Assembly (NCBI RefSeq): GCF_019511375.1
Contig: NZ_JAEUAO010000001.1
Span: forward strand, 1,364,001 to 1,428,000
Origin: Rhizobium herbae
GTDB lineage: Bacteria > Pseudomonadota > Alphaproteobacteria > Rhizobiales > Rhizobiaceae
DNA length: 64,000 bases
Reading direction: 5' to 3'
In this document: positions 37,390 to 45,783 of the stretch, piece after piece
Numbering within the stretch: the stretch's first letter is position 1
Layout: every line of letters starts with the position of its first letter
Program-made: the position numbers and the translations under genes
Notes under the pieces: generated by a model
What the model saw: only the letters and a program-made list of their open reading frames with translations
Told to the model about the DNA's origin: nothing
The model's database searches: none

Positions 37390-38339
37390 GCTCTGCGAAC
37401 TCCGCCCATTCGGTCGTCGAGCCGAGTCTCACAAGCAAGCGGGTCGCCGGCGCGATCGTCATCCTCTATGCGCTGATCACGCTGATCCCACTCGTCTGGA
37501 TATTCCTGACCAGCATCAAGTCGCCGCCGGACTCGATCAGCTACCCGCCGAAGATCGTCTTCACGCCGACGCTCGAAGGGTATTGCAACCTTCTCACGAC
37601 GAGGACGCGGCAGACGCCGGAATATATTGCCTCGCTGCCGGCGCCGACCGGCACCTGCGACGAGGTCACCCGCAAGCGCAACATGGTGATCGCCGGCCCA
37701 TCGAACTTCCTGCCGCGCTTCGTCAATTCGCTGGTCATTGCCTTCGGCTCGACCTTCCTCGCGGTCCTCCTCGGCACCTTGGCTGCCTACGGCTTTTCCC
37801 GATTCCGCGTGCCGCTTGCCGATGATCTTTTGTTCTTCATCCTGTCGACCCGAATGATGCCGCCGATCGCCGTCGCGATCCCGATCTACCTGATGTACCG
37901 GGAGCTTGGGCTGTCGGACACGGCGATCGGCATGATCCTGCTCTACACCGCGGTCAACGTTTCGCTCGCCGTCTGGCTTCTCAAGGGGTTCATCGACGAA
38001 ATCCCGCGCGAATACGAGGAAGCCGCGATGATCGACGGCTACACGCGACTGCAGGCATTCCGCAAGGTGGTCCTGCCGCAGGCAACAACGGGTATCGCGG
38101 CAACTGCGATCTTCTGCCTGATCTTTGCCTGGAACGAATATGCCTTCGCCGCACTTCTAACCTCTGGCGAGGCGCAAACCGCGCCCCCCTTCATCCCGAC
38201 GATCATCGGTGAAGGCGGACAGGACTGGCCGGCCGTTGCGGCCGGAACGACCATCTTCCTCGTGCCGATCCTCGTCTTCACCATCCTCCTGCGCAAACAG
38301 TTGCTTCGCGGCATCACCTTTGGAGCGGTCCGCAAATGA
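37386..38339 (+). CDS. ABC transporter permease, second
   Basis: 317 residues, six membrane helices starting at IVILYALITLIPLVWIFL. EAA loop: IPREYEEAAMIDGYTRLQAF. A large periplasmic insertion between the first two helices (around LTTRTRQTPEYIASLPAPTG) is longer than usual for MalG-type permeases and is seen in polyol-type importers. The gene overlaps both neighbours by four bases. Confidence 0.92.
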   Translation: MSSANSAHSVVEPSLTSKRVAGAIVILYALITLIPLVWIFLTSIKSPPDSISYPPKIVFTPTLEGYCNLLTTRTRQTPEYIASLPAPTGTCDEVTRKRNMVIAGPSNFLPRFVNSLVIAFGSTFLAVLLGTLAAYGFSRFRVPLADDLLFFILSTRMMPPIAVAIPIYLMYRELGLSDTAIGMILLYTAVNVSLAVWLLKGFIDEIPREYEEAAMIDGYTRLQAFRKVVLPQATTGIAATAIFCLIFAWNEYAFAALLTSGEAQTAPPFIPTIIGEGGQDWPAVAAGTTIFLVPILVFTILLRKQLLRGITFGAVRK

Positions 38340-38548
38340 CGAATTCGATCGAAACGCCCCGTCCTGCCCGCCGGAAGCGACCGGTCTATCTGCGTCGCGG
38401 CCCGATGGAAAACATTGCGACCCTGCTGATCGCGGCAGGCTTCCTGATGCTGTTCCAGCCCTTCCTGCTGGTGCTCTATACCTACTCGCTGGTGGTACTG
38501 CTGGCGGGCACGGCGATGTTCATCATCGTTTCGAAATTTCCGGAGTGA
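38336..38548 (+). CDS. Small membrane protein in ABC operon
   Basis: 70 residues. A basic N-terminus (RPARRKRPVYLRRGP) is followed by a hairpin of two hydrophobic helices (IATLLIAAGFLMLFQPFLLV and YSLVVLLAGTAMFIIV). It overlaps the upstream permease (ATGA) and ends three bases before the ATPase gene, so it is translated as part of the transporter. Rhizobial glycerol importer operons also carry a small membrane ORF among their ABC genes. I cannot assign a family. A role as transporter accessory subunit is inference. Confidence 0.8.
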   Translation: MTNSIETPRPARRKRPVYLRRGPMENIATLLIAAGFLMLFQPFLLVLYTYSLVVLLAGTAMFIIVSKFPE

Positions 38549-38551
38549 GCC

Positions 38552-39649
38552 ATGGCGGAAATCAGGATCGAACATCTTCGTAAGCAGTTCGGCAGCTTCG
38601 TCGCGGTCCAGGATTCGAGCTTCGTCGTCCATGACGGCGAGTTCCTGGCGCTGCTCGGTCCGTCCGGCTGCGGCAAGACAACCACGCTTCGGATGATCGC
38701 CGGGCTCGAACTGCCAAGCAGCGGCAAGATCTACCTCGACGGCGAGGATGTCACCTTCAATCGTGCCAGCGCCCGCGACATCGCCTTCGTCTTCCAGCTC
38801 TTCGCGCTCTATCCGCATATGAACGTGCGCAAGAACATCGGCTTTCCGCTGCTGTCGCAGGGCATGCCGAAGGCGGAAATTCGTAGCCGCGTGGAAGAGA
38901 CCGCGCGTCTGCTGCAGATCAGCCACATTCTCGACAGGTCGGTTTCCGGCCTTGCCGGCGGCGACCGCCAGCGCGTGGCGCTCGGGCGCGCCATCGTGCG
39001 GCGCCCGAAATGCTTCCTGATGGACGAACCCCTCGGCACGCTCGACGCCGAATTTCGGGAGGTGATGGTGCACGAGCTGCGCGAGCTGCACAACCGCATC
39101 CACGCGACGACTGTCTATGTCACGCACGATCAGCACGAGGCGATGGCGATGGCCGACAAAATCGCCGTCATGAACCATGGCGTCATCGAGCAATTCGGCA
39201 CGCCACAGGAGATCTACAGCAAGCCGGCGACCATGTATGTCGCTGATTTCATCGGCTCGCCGCCGATGAATTTCATGCGCTTCACCGCCAGCCTGCAGAA
39301 AGGTGCACGCACCGTTTGCCTCGATGGCATCGACGTCGCCGTTCCCGAGGTCCGGCAGGATATGGCTGAAGGCGAGCTGGCGCTCGGCGTGCGCCCCGAA
39401 CATATCCGTTTCAGCGACGCCGCGCTTCTGCGCGGCGCCGTCTACGGCAGCGAATATCTCGGCACCAACCAGATCGTGGCGATCGAAACCAGGAGCGGCT
39501 TGATCAAGGCCCGTGTTCCGGCGAACCGCAACTTCCGCATCGGCGAAACGGTCGGCATAGAATTCAACCACACCAATCTCGCGCTTTTCGACTGCAGTTC
39601 CGGCCGCGCGGTTGATTCAACGCTCTATTCGGGGGTCCGACATGGCTGA
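38552..39649 (+). CDS. ABC transporter ATP-binding protein, first
   Basis: 365 residues. Walker A GPSGCGKTT, Q-loop FVFQLFALYPHMN, Walker B CFLMDEPLGTLD and switch VTHDQHEAM are intact. The signature is VSGLAGGDRQRVALGRAIVR: the usual LSGGQ core is replaced by LAGGD, a substitution typical of one of the two ATPases of heterodimeric importers. C-terminal TOBE region has LGVRPEHIRF. It overlaps the second ATPase gene by eight bases. Confidence 0.9.
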   Translation: MAEIRIEHLRKQFGSFVAVQDSSFVVHDGEFLALLGPSGCGKTTTLRMIAGLELPSSGKIYLDGEDVTFNRASARDIAFVFQLFALYPHMNVRKNIGFPLLSQGMPKAEIRSRVEETARLLQISHILDRSVSGLAGGDRQRVALGRAIVRRPKCFLMDEPLGTLDAEFREVMVHELRELHNRIHATTVYVTHDQHEAMAMADKIAVMNHGVIEQFGTPQEIYSKPATMYVADFIGSPPMNFMRFTASLQKGARTVCLDGIDVAVPEVRQDMAEGELALGVRPEHIRFSDAALLRGAVYGSEYLGTNQIVAIETRSGLIKARVPANRNFRIGETVGIEFNHTNLALFDCSSGRAVDSTLYSGVRHG

Positions 39650-40649
39650 CGTCATTCTCAAGGGGCTCAACAAGCGCTTCGGCGACACCCAGGCGGTGAG
39701 CGGTCTCAACCTTGCGATCCGCGATGGCGAGTTCATCGTCCTGCTCGGGCCGACCGGCGCCGGCAAGACAACGACCCTCCGGCTCATCGCCGGCCTTGAG
39801 AGGCCCGACAGTGGGCGGATCGAGATCGCGGGCCGCAACGTCGCGGGCGAAGCCCCTGCAGAGCGCGACGTCGCTTTCGTCTTCCAGCAGTACTCGCTCT
39901 ATCCGCACATGACGGTATACGAGAACCTTGCTTTCCCGCTCAAGGCGCCGGCGCGACAGTTGGCAAACGACGAAATCGACCGGCGTGTGCGCGAGATCGC
40001 ACGCATGGTCAGGATCGATCACAAGCTGGAAAACCGTGCCACCCGCCTGTCCGGCGGCGAGATGCAGCGCGTCGCGATCGGCCGGGCGCTGGTACGCCGG
40101 CCAGCGATCTACCTGATGGATGAACCGCTCTCCTCGCTCGATGCGAAGCTGCGCGGCGAGCTTCGGCTGGAACTGAAACGGATCCAGAAGGAATTGGGCT
40201 CGACATTGCTCTACGTGACCCATGACCAGATGGAGGCAATGACCATGGCCGACCGCATCGGCATCTTGGCGGAAGGCAAGCTCATGCAGGTCGGGACGCC
40301 TCGGGAAATCTACGGCAATCCCTCAAGCCTTCATGTCGCCGCGCGCCTCGGCCAGCCGCACATCAATCTCCTGCCAGCCGATCTGCTGCCGGGGGGCAAT
40401 CCTCCGGCAGGGACGAAGACGGTTGGCGCACGAACCGAGCATCTGGATATTGTTGCCGGCGAGGACGCAAATGCGCGGGTCGACTGGATCGAGCATCTGG
40501 GAGACCAGAACCATCTGCATATTCGCGTTCGCGATCACAAGCTCGTTACTCTGGCCGATCCATACCTCGCTGTCCGGCCGGGCGACAGGATCAAGCTGAC
40601 GCTGCGCGATCCGCTCTATTTCGATGCGGGCGGACAGCGGCTCGGCTGA
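39642..40649 (+). CDS. ABC transporter ATP-binding protein, second
   Basis: 335 residues from MADVILKGLNKRFG. Walker A GPTGAGKTT, signature RLSGGEMQRVAIGRALVR, Walker B IYLMDEPLSSLD and switch VTHDQMEAM. All consensus positions are present, unlike its partner, so a heterodimer with one canonical and one altered signature is likely. C-terminal part is shorter than that of its partner. Confidence 0.92.
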   Translation: MADVILKGLNKRFGDTQAVSGLNLAIRDGEFIVLLGPTGAGKTTTLRLIAGLERPDSGRIEIAGRNVAGEAPAERDVAFVFQQYSLYPHMTVYENLAFPLKAPARQLANDEIDRRVREIARMVRIDHKLENRATRLSGGEMQRVAIGRALVRRPAIYLMDEPLSSLDAKLRGELRLELKRIQKELGSTLLYVTHDQMEAMTMADRIGILAEGKLMQVGTPREIYGNPSSLHVAARLGQPHINLLPADLLPGGNPPAGTKTVGARTEHLDIVAGEDANARVDWIEHLGDQNHLHIRVRDHKLVTLADPYLAVRPGDRIKLTLRDPLYFDAGGQRLG

Positions 40650-40701
40650 CGACGGGAAACTGAACCAAACCAGGCATGCAAAAACACATGGGTCGCAATC
40701 A

Positions 40702-42342
40702 ATGAAACATTTCTTCAATCGCCGGGAAACCATCGTCACCGAAGCTCTGGACGGCCTGCTTTCGACGAGCCGCGCCGGCCGGCTTGCCCGTCTGGACACG
40801 TTTCCCGAGATCAAGGTGATCCTGCGAGCGGGCTGGGACAAATCGAAGGTGGCGATCATTTCCGGCGGCGGCGCCGGCCATGAGCCTTCGCACGCCGGCT
40901 TCGTCGGCAAGGGCATGCTGACGGCAGCGGTTTCCGGCGAGATATTCGCCTCGCCAAGCGTAGACGCCGTCCTGACGGCGATCCGAGCGGTTACCGGACC
41001 GAGCGGCGCCCTGCTGATCGTCAAGAACTATACTGGCGACCGGCTGAATTTCGGGCTCGCCGCGGAAAAGGCACGTGCCGAAGGCTTCGACGTCGAGATG
41101 GTCATAGTCGCCGACGACATCGCCATCCCCGATATCACACAGCCGCGCGGCGTAGCGGGCACCCTTTTCGTCCACAAGATCGCCGGATACCACGCCGACG
41201 CCGGCGCCGATCTGAAAACCGTTGCCGCGCACGCGCGCGCCGCGGCGTCTGATATCGTTTCGCTCGGCATGTCGCTTTCCGCCTGCAGCGTGCCCGGCCA
41301 GGGCCACGAAGATCGCCTTGGCGCGAACGAGGGCGAACTTGGCCTTGGCATCCACGGGGAACCGGGCGCGGAGCGCATCGCCCTCCAGCCAGTCGTCAAT
41401 ATCGTCGCCACGATGGTCGAGCGGCTGGAGGCAAAAGTCGATGGCATGCAAAGCTACGCCCTGCTGATAAACAACCTCGGAGCGGTCCCGCCTCTCGAAA
41501 TGGCCGTCATCGCCAATGCGGTCCTGTCTTCGTCCCTTGCCCGCAACGTCAAGCTGATCATTGGCCCGGCGCTGATGATGACTGCCCTGAACATGAATGG
41601 ATTCTCGCTGTCCATGATCCGGTTGGACCCGGTCCGCGAGGCGGCGCTGGTGGCGGCCGTCGAGCCAAACGCCTGGGTGCCTGCGGTCGAACGCCACCGG
41701 ATTGCCGTCGTTGCCGCGCCGCCGACGCCAGCCAGGTCGAATGGAGCCATTGCAGCCAGCGACGACGGTCGGAGCCGCGGTCTGATCACGGCGCTCTGCG
41801 AGCACCTCGTCTCGCTCGAGAGCGAGCTCAACCGCCTCGACGCCCGCGTCGGGGACGGGGATACGGGATCGACGGTGGCAACCGGCGCCCGCAGCGTGCT
41901 TGCCCGCATCGACACGCTGCCGCTGAAGGATCCGGCCGCGACCCTGGCATCGGTGGGTGAGATCCTGAGCACCAGCATGGGCGGATCGAGCGGCGTGCTG
42001 CTGTCGATCTTCTTTACCGCCGCTTCCAAGGCAATGGCCGAAAAGCGGGATATCGCTGCAGCGCTCCTTGCCGGGCTCGAGCGAATGACGTTCTATGGTG
42101 GAGCCGGCGTCGGCGACCGGACGATGGTGGATGCGCTTGCGCCGGCACTCGAGGCCCTGGCCTCCGGCAATGTCGCGGCGGCGGCCAAGGGAGCGGCAGC
42201 GGGCGCGGAGTCGACGAAGGCGATGAGGAAGGCAAGGGCCGGACGCGCCTCCTACGTCGGCGAAAGGGATCTGGAAGGAGTGCCTGATCCTGGCGCAATC
42301 GCGGTTGCGAGAGCATTCGAGATCGCGGCAGCTATGGCTTGA
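40702..42342 (+). CDS. DhaK-DhaL fusion, ATP-dependent dihydroxyacetone-type kinase
   Basis: 546 residues from MKHFFNRRETIV. The N-terminal DhaK domain has GGGAGHEPSHAGFVGKGML, NYTGDRLNFG and GLGIHGEPG (the His that binds substrate covalently). The C-terminal DhaL domain has RLDARVGDGDTGSTVATGA with Asp metal ligands and MGGSSGVLLSIFF. Fusions of this kind use ATP directly, as in Citrobacter DHA kinase. Related fusions phosphorylate erythrulose or other short ketoses. It is the natural kinase for the adjacent importer. Confidence 0.9.
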   Translation: MKHFFNRRETIVTEALDGLLSTSRAGRLARLDTFPEIKVILRAGWDKSKVAIISGGGAGHEPSHAGFVGKGMLTAAVSGEIFASPSVDAVLTAIRAVTGPSGALLIVKNYTGDRLNFGLAAEKARAEGFDVEMVIVADDIAIPDITQPRGVAGTLFVHKIAGYHADAGADLKTVAAHARAAASDIVSLGMSLSACSVPGQGHEDRLGANEGELGLGIHGEPGAERIALQPVVNIVATMVERLEAKVDGMQSYALLINNLGAVPPLEMAVIANAVLSSSLARNVKLIIGPALMMTALNMNGFSLSMIRLDPVREAALVAAVEPNAWVPAVERHRIAVVAAPPTPARSNGAIAASDDGRSRGLITALCEHLVSLESELNRLDARVGDGDTGSTVATGARSVLARIDTLPLKDPAATLASVGEILSTSMGGSSGVLLSIFFTAASKAMAEKRDIAAALLAGLERMTFYGGAGVGDRTMVDALAPALEALASGNVAAAAKGAAAGAESTKAMRKARAGRASYVGERDLEGVPDPGAIAVARAFEIAAAMA

Positions 42343-42369
42343 GCACGCGTCACGTGCGGGAGGATTGAG

Positions 42370-42984
42370 GTGCAGGGGGAGTCGGTGCTGGTTGCGGGAC
42401 TGATCGAAGCGTGCCGTGTGACCATCGCGGCAAATCGCGATCATCTCTGCGAACTGGACCGCGAAATCGGCGACGGCGATCACGGCACCAACATGCAGCG
42501 CGGCTGCGAGGCGGTCAGCGCCGAAGAGAAGGATCTCGCGAGGCTGCCACTCCCCGACGCTCTGGAGAAGATCGGATTGACACTGGTGATGAACATCGGC
42601 GGCGCTGCCGGACCTCTCTACGGAACACTGCTGATGGAAATGGGCCGGAAGCTTCGCAACCGCGATCGGGAAGAGGAGTTTCCAGTCGTGTTGAAGCAGG
42701 CGATCGACGCCGTTGCCAGGCGCGGACGCGCGCATGCGGGAGACAAGACCCTGCTCGACGTGCTCTATCCCGTCCATGACGCGCTGGCGCAGCGCTCGCC
42801 ACTGACCGATGTCGCCCGGCGGGCCGAGCTTTCGGCGGACCTCACCGCGCCCATGAAGGCGATGCGCGGCCGTGCGTCCTATCTCGGCGACCGTTCGATC
42901 GGCCACGTGGATCCGGGTGCTTCGAGCTGCGCGTTGCTGACCACGGCCATTTGCCGCTATCTCCAGGAGAACTATCCGGAATGA
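42370..42984 (+). CDS. dhaL: PTS-type dihydroxyacetone kinase ADP-binding subunit DhaL
   Basis: 204 residues with a GTG start. Metal-ligand motif REIGDGDHGTNMQRG and LVMNIGGAAGPLYG; the closing SYLGDRSIGHVDPGA is diagnostic of DhaL. In the PTS system DhaL keeps tightly bound ADP that DhaM rephosphorylates to ATP; the phosphate then goes to the ketose held on DhaK. The DhaK partner is encoded 2.8 kb on in the same cluster. Confidence 0.93.
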   Translation: MQGESVLVAGLIEACRVTIAANRDHLCELDREIGDGDHGTNMQRGCEAVSAEEKDLARLPLPDALEKIGLTLVMNIGGAAGPLYGTLLMEMGRKLRNRDREEEFPVVLKQAIDAVARRGRAHAGDKTLLDVLYPVHDALAQRSPLTDVARRAELSADLTAPMKAMRGRASYLGDRSIGHVDPGASSCALLTTAICRYLQENYPE

Positions 42985-43379
42985 GTGAAAAGACCGCAAA
43001 TGTCGGGATCGTCATCGTCTCCCACTCGCCGCTTGTGGCGCAAGGCATCGCCGACATGGTGCGCCAGATGGTCGGCGACTGCGTTCCGCTTGCCTGGTCC
43101 GGAGGCAATGTTCGCGGCGAGCTCGGTACCGATGCCGGCGGCATTCTGCGGGCGATCGAAGCGGCGTGGTCCGATGCCGGCGTTGCCATCTTCGTCGATC
43201 TCGGCGGCGCCGAAACAAACAGCGAAATGGCGATCGAGATGCTGGGCTCACCGCGCTCGAAATTCGTCTCCATCTGCAACGCCCCGCTGGTGGAAGGCGC
43301 GGTCATCGCCGCTGCGGAAGCCTCCGGGGGCGCTTCACTGGCGAAGGTCGTTGCCACTGCCGAGGAGCTTTCGCCCTGA
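42981..43379 (+). CDS. dhaM: PTS-type dihydroxyacetone kinase phosphotransferase DhaM (EIIA domain)
   Basis: 132 residues from MSEKTANVGIVIV, overlapping the dhaL stop (ATGA). VIVSHSPLVAQGIADM carries the phosphorylated His at the end of the first strand, as in EIIA-mannose-fold DhaM. GTDAGGILRAIEAA and FVDLGGAETNSEMAIEML follow. It is only the EIIA domain; in E. coli DhaM, HPr and part of enzyme I are fused to it. Here they are separate downstream genes. Confidence 0.92.
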   Translation: MSEKTANVGIVIVSHSPLVAQGIADMVRQMVGDCVPLAWSGGNVRGELGTDAGGILRAIEAAWSDAGVAIFVDLGGAETNSEMAIEMLGSPRSKFVSICNAPLVEGAVIAAAEASGGASLAKVVATAEELSP

Positions 43380-43723
43380 TGACCAGCGGATTGCGCAAAG
43401 ACCTACCGGAGGCGGAACCGAGGCACGCCAGCTGCCAGACGGAGGTGGAAGTAAAGCATGGCGTGGGATTGCATGCCCGCCCCTCGGTGGCATTTACGCG
43501 GCTTGCCAAGTCGTTTCCCTGTTCGATCGAGGTCGCTGTGAACGGCGGCGACGTCTGGCTGAATGGCAAGAGCATCATCAAGATCATGGGTGCCCGAATC
43601 CGCAAGGGATCGATCCTCAGAATAAGGGCCGATGGAATCCTTGCCAAGGAGGCGATCCGCGCGTTGAAGGACCTCATCGAACGCAATTTCGATGAGGACA
43701 AGAAGCATGGCCGACCTGCTTAG
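43379..43723 (+). CDS. HPr-like phosphocarrier protein
   Basis: 114 residues, overlapping the dhaM stop by one base. VKHGVGLHARPSVAFTRLAK holds the phosphorylated His of HPr, and NGKSIIKIMGARIRKGSIL the conserved Ser region. An N-terminal extension of about 20 residues precedes the HPr fold. It passes phosphate from enzyme I to DhaM. The last bases overlap the enzyme I start region. Confidence 0.92.
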   Translation: MTSGLRKDLPEAEPRHASCQTEVEVKHGVGLHARPSVAFTRLAKSFPCSIEVAVNGGDVWLNGKSIIKIMGARIRKGSILRIRADGILAKEAIRALKDLIERNFDEDKKHGRPA

Positions 43724-45311
43724 ACTGAAGGCAACGAGCGCATCTCCCGGCACCGCATCCGGACCGGCCTATCTGGCGCAGCAGCATCGCGCTCCACTCG
43801 CGCCTCGCCAGGGGACCGCTTCCGCAAAAGAAGCGTTGGCGGCCGCCATCGAGACGGCGATCGGCGAGCTTGAACGCCTTGCTGGAAGCGAAAGCGCCGA
43901 AGGCAGGGATATCATTGATTTCCAGGTCGAGGTTCTTCGAGATCCGACGATCATGGAAACGGCCGGCGCGCGCATCGCGGCAGGTATGAACGCCGCCTTC
44001 GCATGGGTCGGCGCCCTCGACGGATACATCCACGAACTGGAGGCCGCCGAGGAGGAGCATCTGCGCGCGCGCGCCATCGATATCCTGGACGTCAAGAACC
44101 GCGTCCTGCGTGCATTGACTGGCACCAGGGACGAGGACTTTCCCGCCGGGTCGATCTTCGTCGGCAAGGACATGGAGCCAAGTCGCTTCCTCGCGCATGA
44201 CTGGTCTGCGGGCGGCGGCGTCGCCCTCTTCAACGGCAGCGCCGTTGGCCATGTCGCCCTGCTCGCCCGCGCCAGGTCGATACCGATGGTCGTTGGCAGC
44301 GGACACTTTGACATTGCAGAGGGATGCCGCGTCGTCGTTGATGGCGACGCGGGCGCCGTCGTCCTTGAGGGAGTGCCGGAGCCGCCTCTGTCCGCCGTCC
44401 CCCGCCGCGCCGAGGCTTCGTGGCGCAATGGGGGCACGCCCGATAGCGGCGAGGTTCGCACCGCGGACGGGGTGCCCGTCCGCCTGACGATCAATCTCAA
44501 CGAGCCCGCGGAGCTCGATTTCATTGATCCTTCAACGGTCGCCGGCATTGGATTGATGCGCTCCGAATTCGCCGTGACCTCGATCACCGATGCCGCCAAC
44601 GAAGAAATGCAATTGGCGATCTACCGTCACGTCTTGGAATGGGCAGCAGGCAAACCGGTCACCATCCGCATGCTGGACATCGGTGGAGACAAGATGCTCG
44701 CAGGGCTGGAAGAACCGGACTCCCAATCCGCGATGGGCATGCGAGGCATCCGGCTGCTGGTCGCGCGACCGGAAATCGCGCGGGTGCAGGCGCGCGCGTT
44801 GCTGCGCGCGGCCACTTCCGGCGACCTGCGCGTCATGCTGCCGATGGTGACCTTCCCTTCGGAAGTCGACGCGATGCGGCAGATGTTCCGGGAGGAAGCC
44901 GCGCAATTTCAGCGGCGGTCCGTCCCTCATCATATTCCGCCGATCGGCATGATGGTCGAAGTGCCGGCCGCAGCATTGATGCTCGACGAATTTGCGACGG
45001 CGGACTTCTTTTCCTTCGGCACCAACGACCTTGCGCAATATATTGCGGCGGCGGCCCGCGACAGTTCCGACCTCGCGGCCTATGGCGACAAGGCAAGACC
45101 GGCGCTCCTGCGCCTGCTTTCCCAGGCAATGAAACTTGCCGGCGCCACACCGGTGAGCATCTGCGGGGACATGGCAAGCGATCCGCGCCGTTTGCCCGAA
45201 CTGCTTGCCGTTGGCCTTAGACATTTTTCCGTGGCGCCGACACAACTTCCCGCGATAAGATCGGCAATCGCCGGGTTGAACGCCGACGGGACACGGGCAG
45301 CCGGAGAGTAG
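43707..45311 (+). CDS. PTS enzyme I
   Basis: 534 residues from MADLLRLKATSASPG, with AGGACAAG upstream. The swivelling domain has GGGVALFNGSAVGHVALLAR with the active His. The PEP-binding barrel has VAGIGLMRSEF, RMLDIGGDKM, MVEVPAAALM, FFSFGTNDLAQY and SICGDMASDP with the catalytic Cys. It autophosphorylates with PEP. Alphaproteobacteria usually have only nitrogen-PTS enzyme I with a GAF domain, so this GAF-less copy appears dedicated to the Dha system. Confidence 0.93.
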   Translation: MADLLRLKATSASPGTASGPAYLAQQHRAPLAPRQGTASAKEALAAAIETAIGELERLAGSESAEGRDIIDFQVEVLRDPTIMETAGARIAAGMNAAFAWVGALDGYIHELEAAEEEHLRARAIDILDVKNRVLRALTGTRDEDFPAGSIFVGKDMEPSRFLAHDWSAGGGVALFNGSAVGHVALLARARSIPMVVGSGHFDIAEGCRVVVDGDAGAVVLEGVPEPPLSAVPRRAEASWRNGGTPDSGEVRTADGVPVRLTINLNEPAELDFIDPSTVAGIGLMRSEFAVTSITDAANEEMQLAIYRHVLEWAAGKPVTIRMLDIGGDKMLAGLEEPDSQSAMGMRGIRLLVARPEIARVQARALLRAATSGDLRVMLPMVTFPSEVDAMRQMFREEAAQFQRRSVPHHIPPIGMMVEVPAAALMLDEFATADFFSFGTNDLAQYIAAAARDSSDLAAYGDKARPALLRLLSQAMKLAGATPVSICGDMASDPRRLPELLAVGLRHFSVAPTQLPAIRSAIAGLNADGTRAAGE

Positions 45312-45312
45312 T

Positions 45313-45723
45313 ATGGCGCGCGAAACCACCGAAGACGCCATCATCGGCTACAAATCCATCCTGGCACAGATCATCGACAACCGGCCGTCGGGCACGCGCC
45401 AGCGGCTCGCGACCGAGCTCGGAAAACATCGCAGCTTCGTCACGCAGATCACCAGCCCGACCTACGCGACACCGCTGCCGGCGCGCCATCTGGCGACGAT
45501 CTTCCGCGTCTGCCACTTCAGCGCCGCCGAACAGGAACGCTTTCTTGAAGCCTATCAGAACGCCCATCCCGGGAAGCTGCCGGAATTGGGGTCCTCCGAA
45601 AGGCTGCGGCACCTGTCACTGATGGTCCCCGATTTTGGCGACGAGAGAAGAAACCGCCTTCTGGAGGAGGCAATCTCGGAACTGGTCCAGAAGATTGCCG
45701 CGATCTCGGGAGGGATGGAATGA
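45313..45723 (+). CDS. Small helix-turn-helix protein of the dha cluster
   Basis: 136 residues, starting one base after the enzyme I stop. A probable helix-turn-helix is formed by RQRLATELGKHRSFVTQITS, and the C-terminal half is helical (NRLLEEAISELVQKIA). It resembles XRE-like DNA-binding domains without a ligand-binding domain. It may regulate this operon; its position between enzyme I and DhaK suggests autoregulation. I do not recognise a named family. Confidence 0.75.
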   Translation: MARETTEDAIIGYKSILAQIIDNRPSGTRQRLATELGKHRSFVTQITSPTYATPLPARHLATIFRVCHFSAAEQERFLEAYQNAHPGKLPELGSSERLRHLSLMVPDFGDERRNRLLEEAISELVQKIAAISGGME

Positions 45724-45783
45724 TCCGCGGAACCGAGGATACCAATTGAACGCATCCGCTATCGCGGCCTTGGGAGGGGCTCG

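Noticed and set aside
40699..42999. 766-residue minus-strand open frame
   Set aside because: Antisense to the DhaK-DhaL fusion and dhaL; no recognisable motif.
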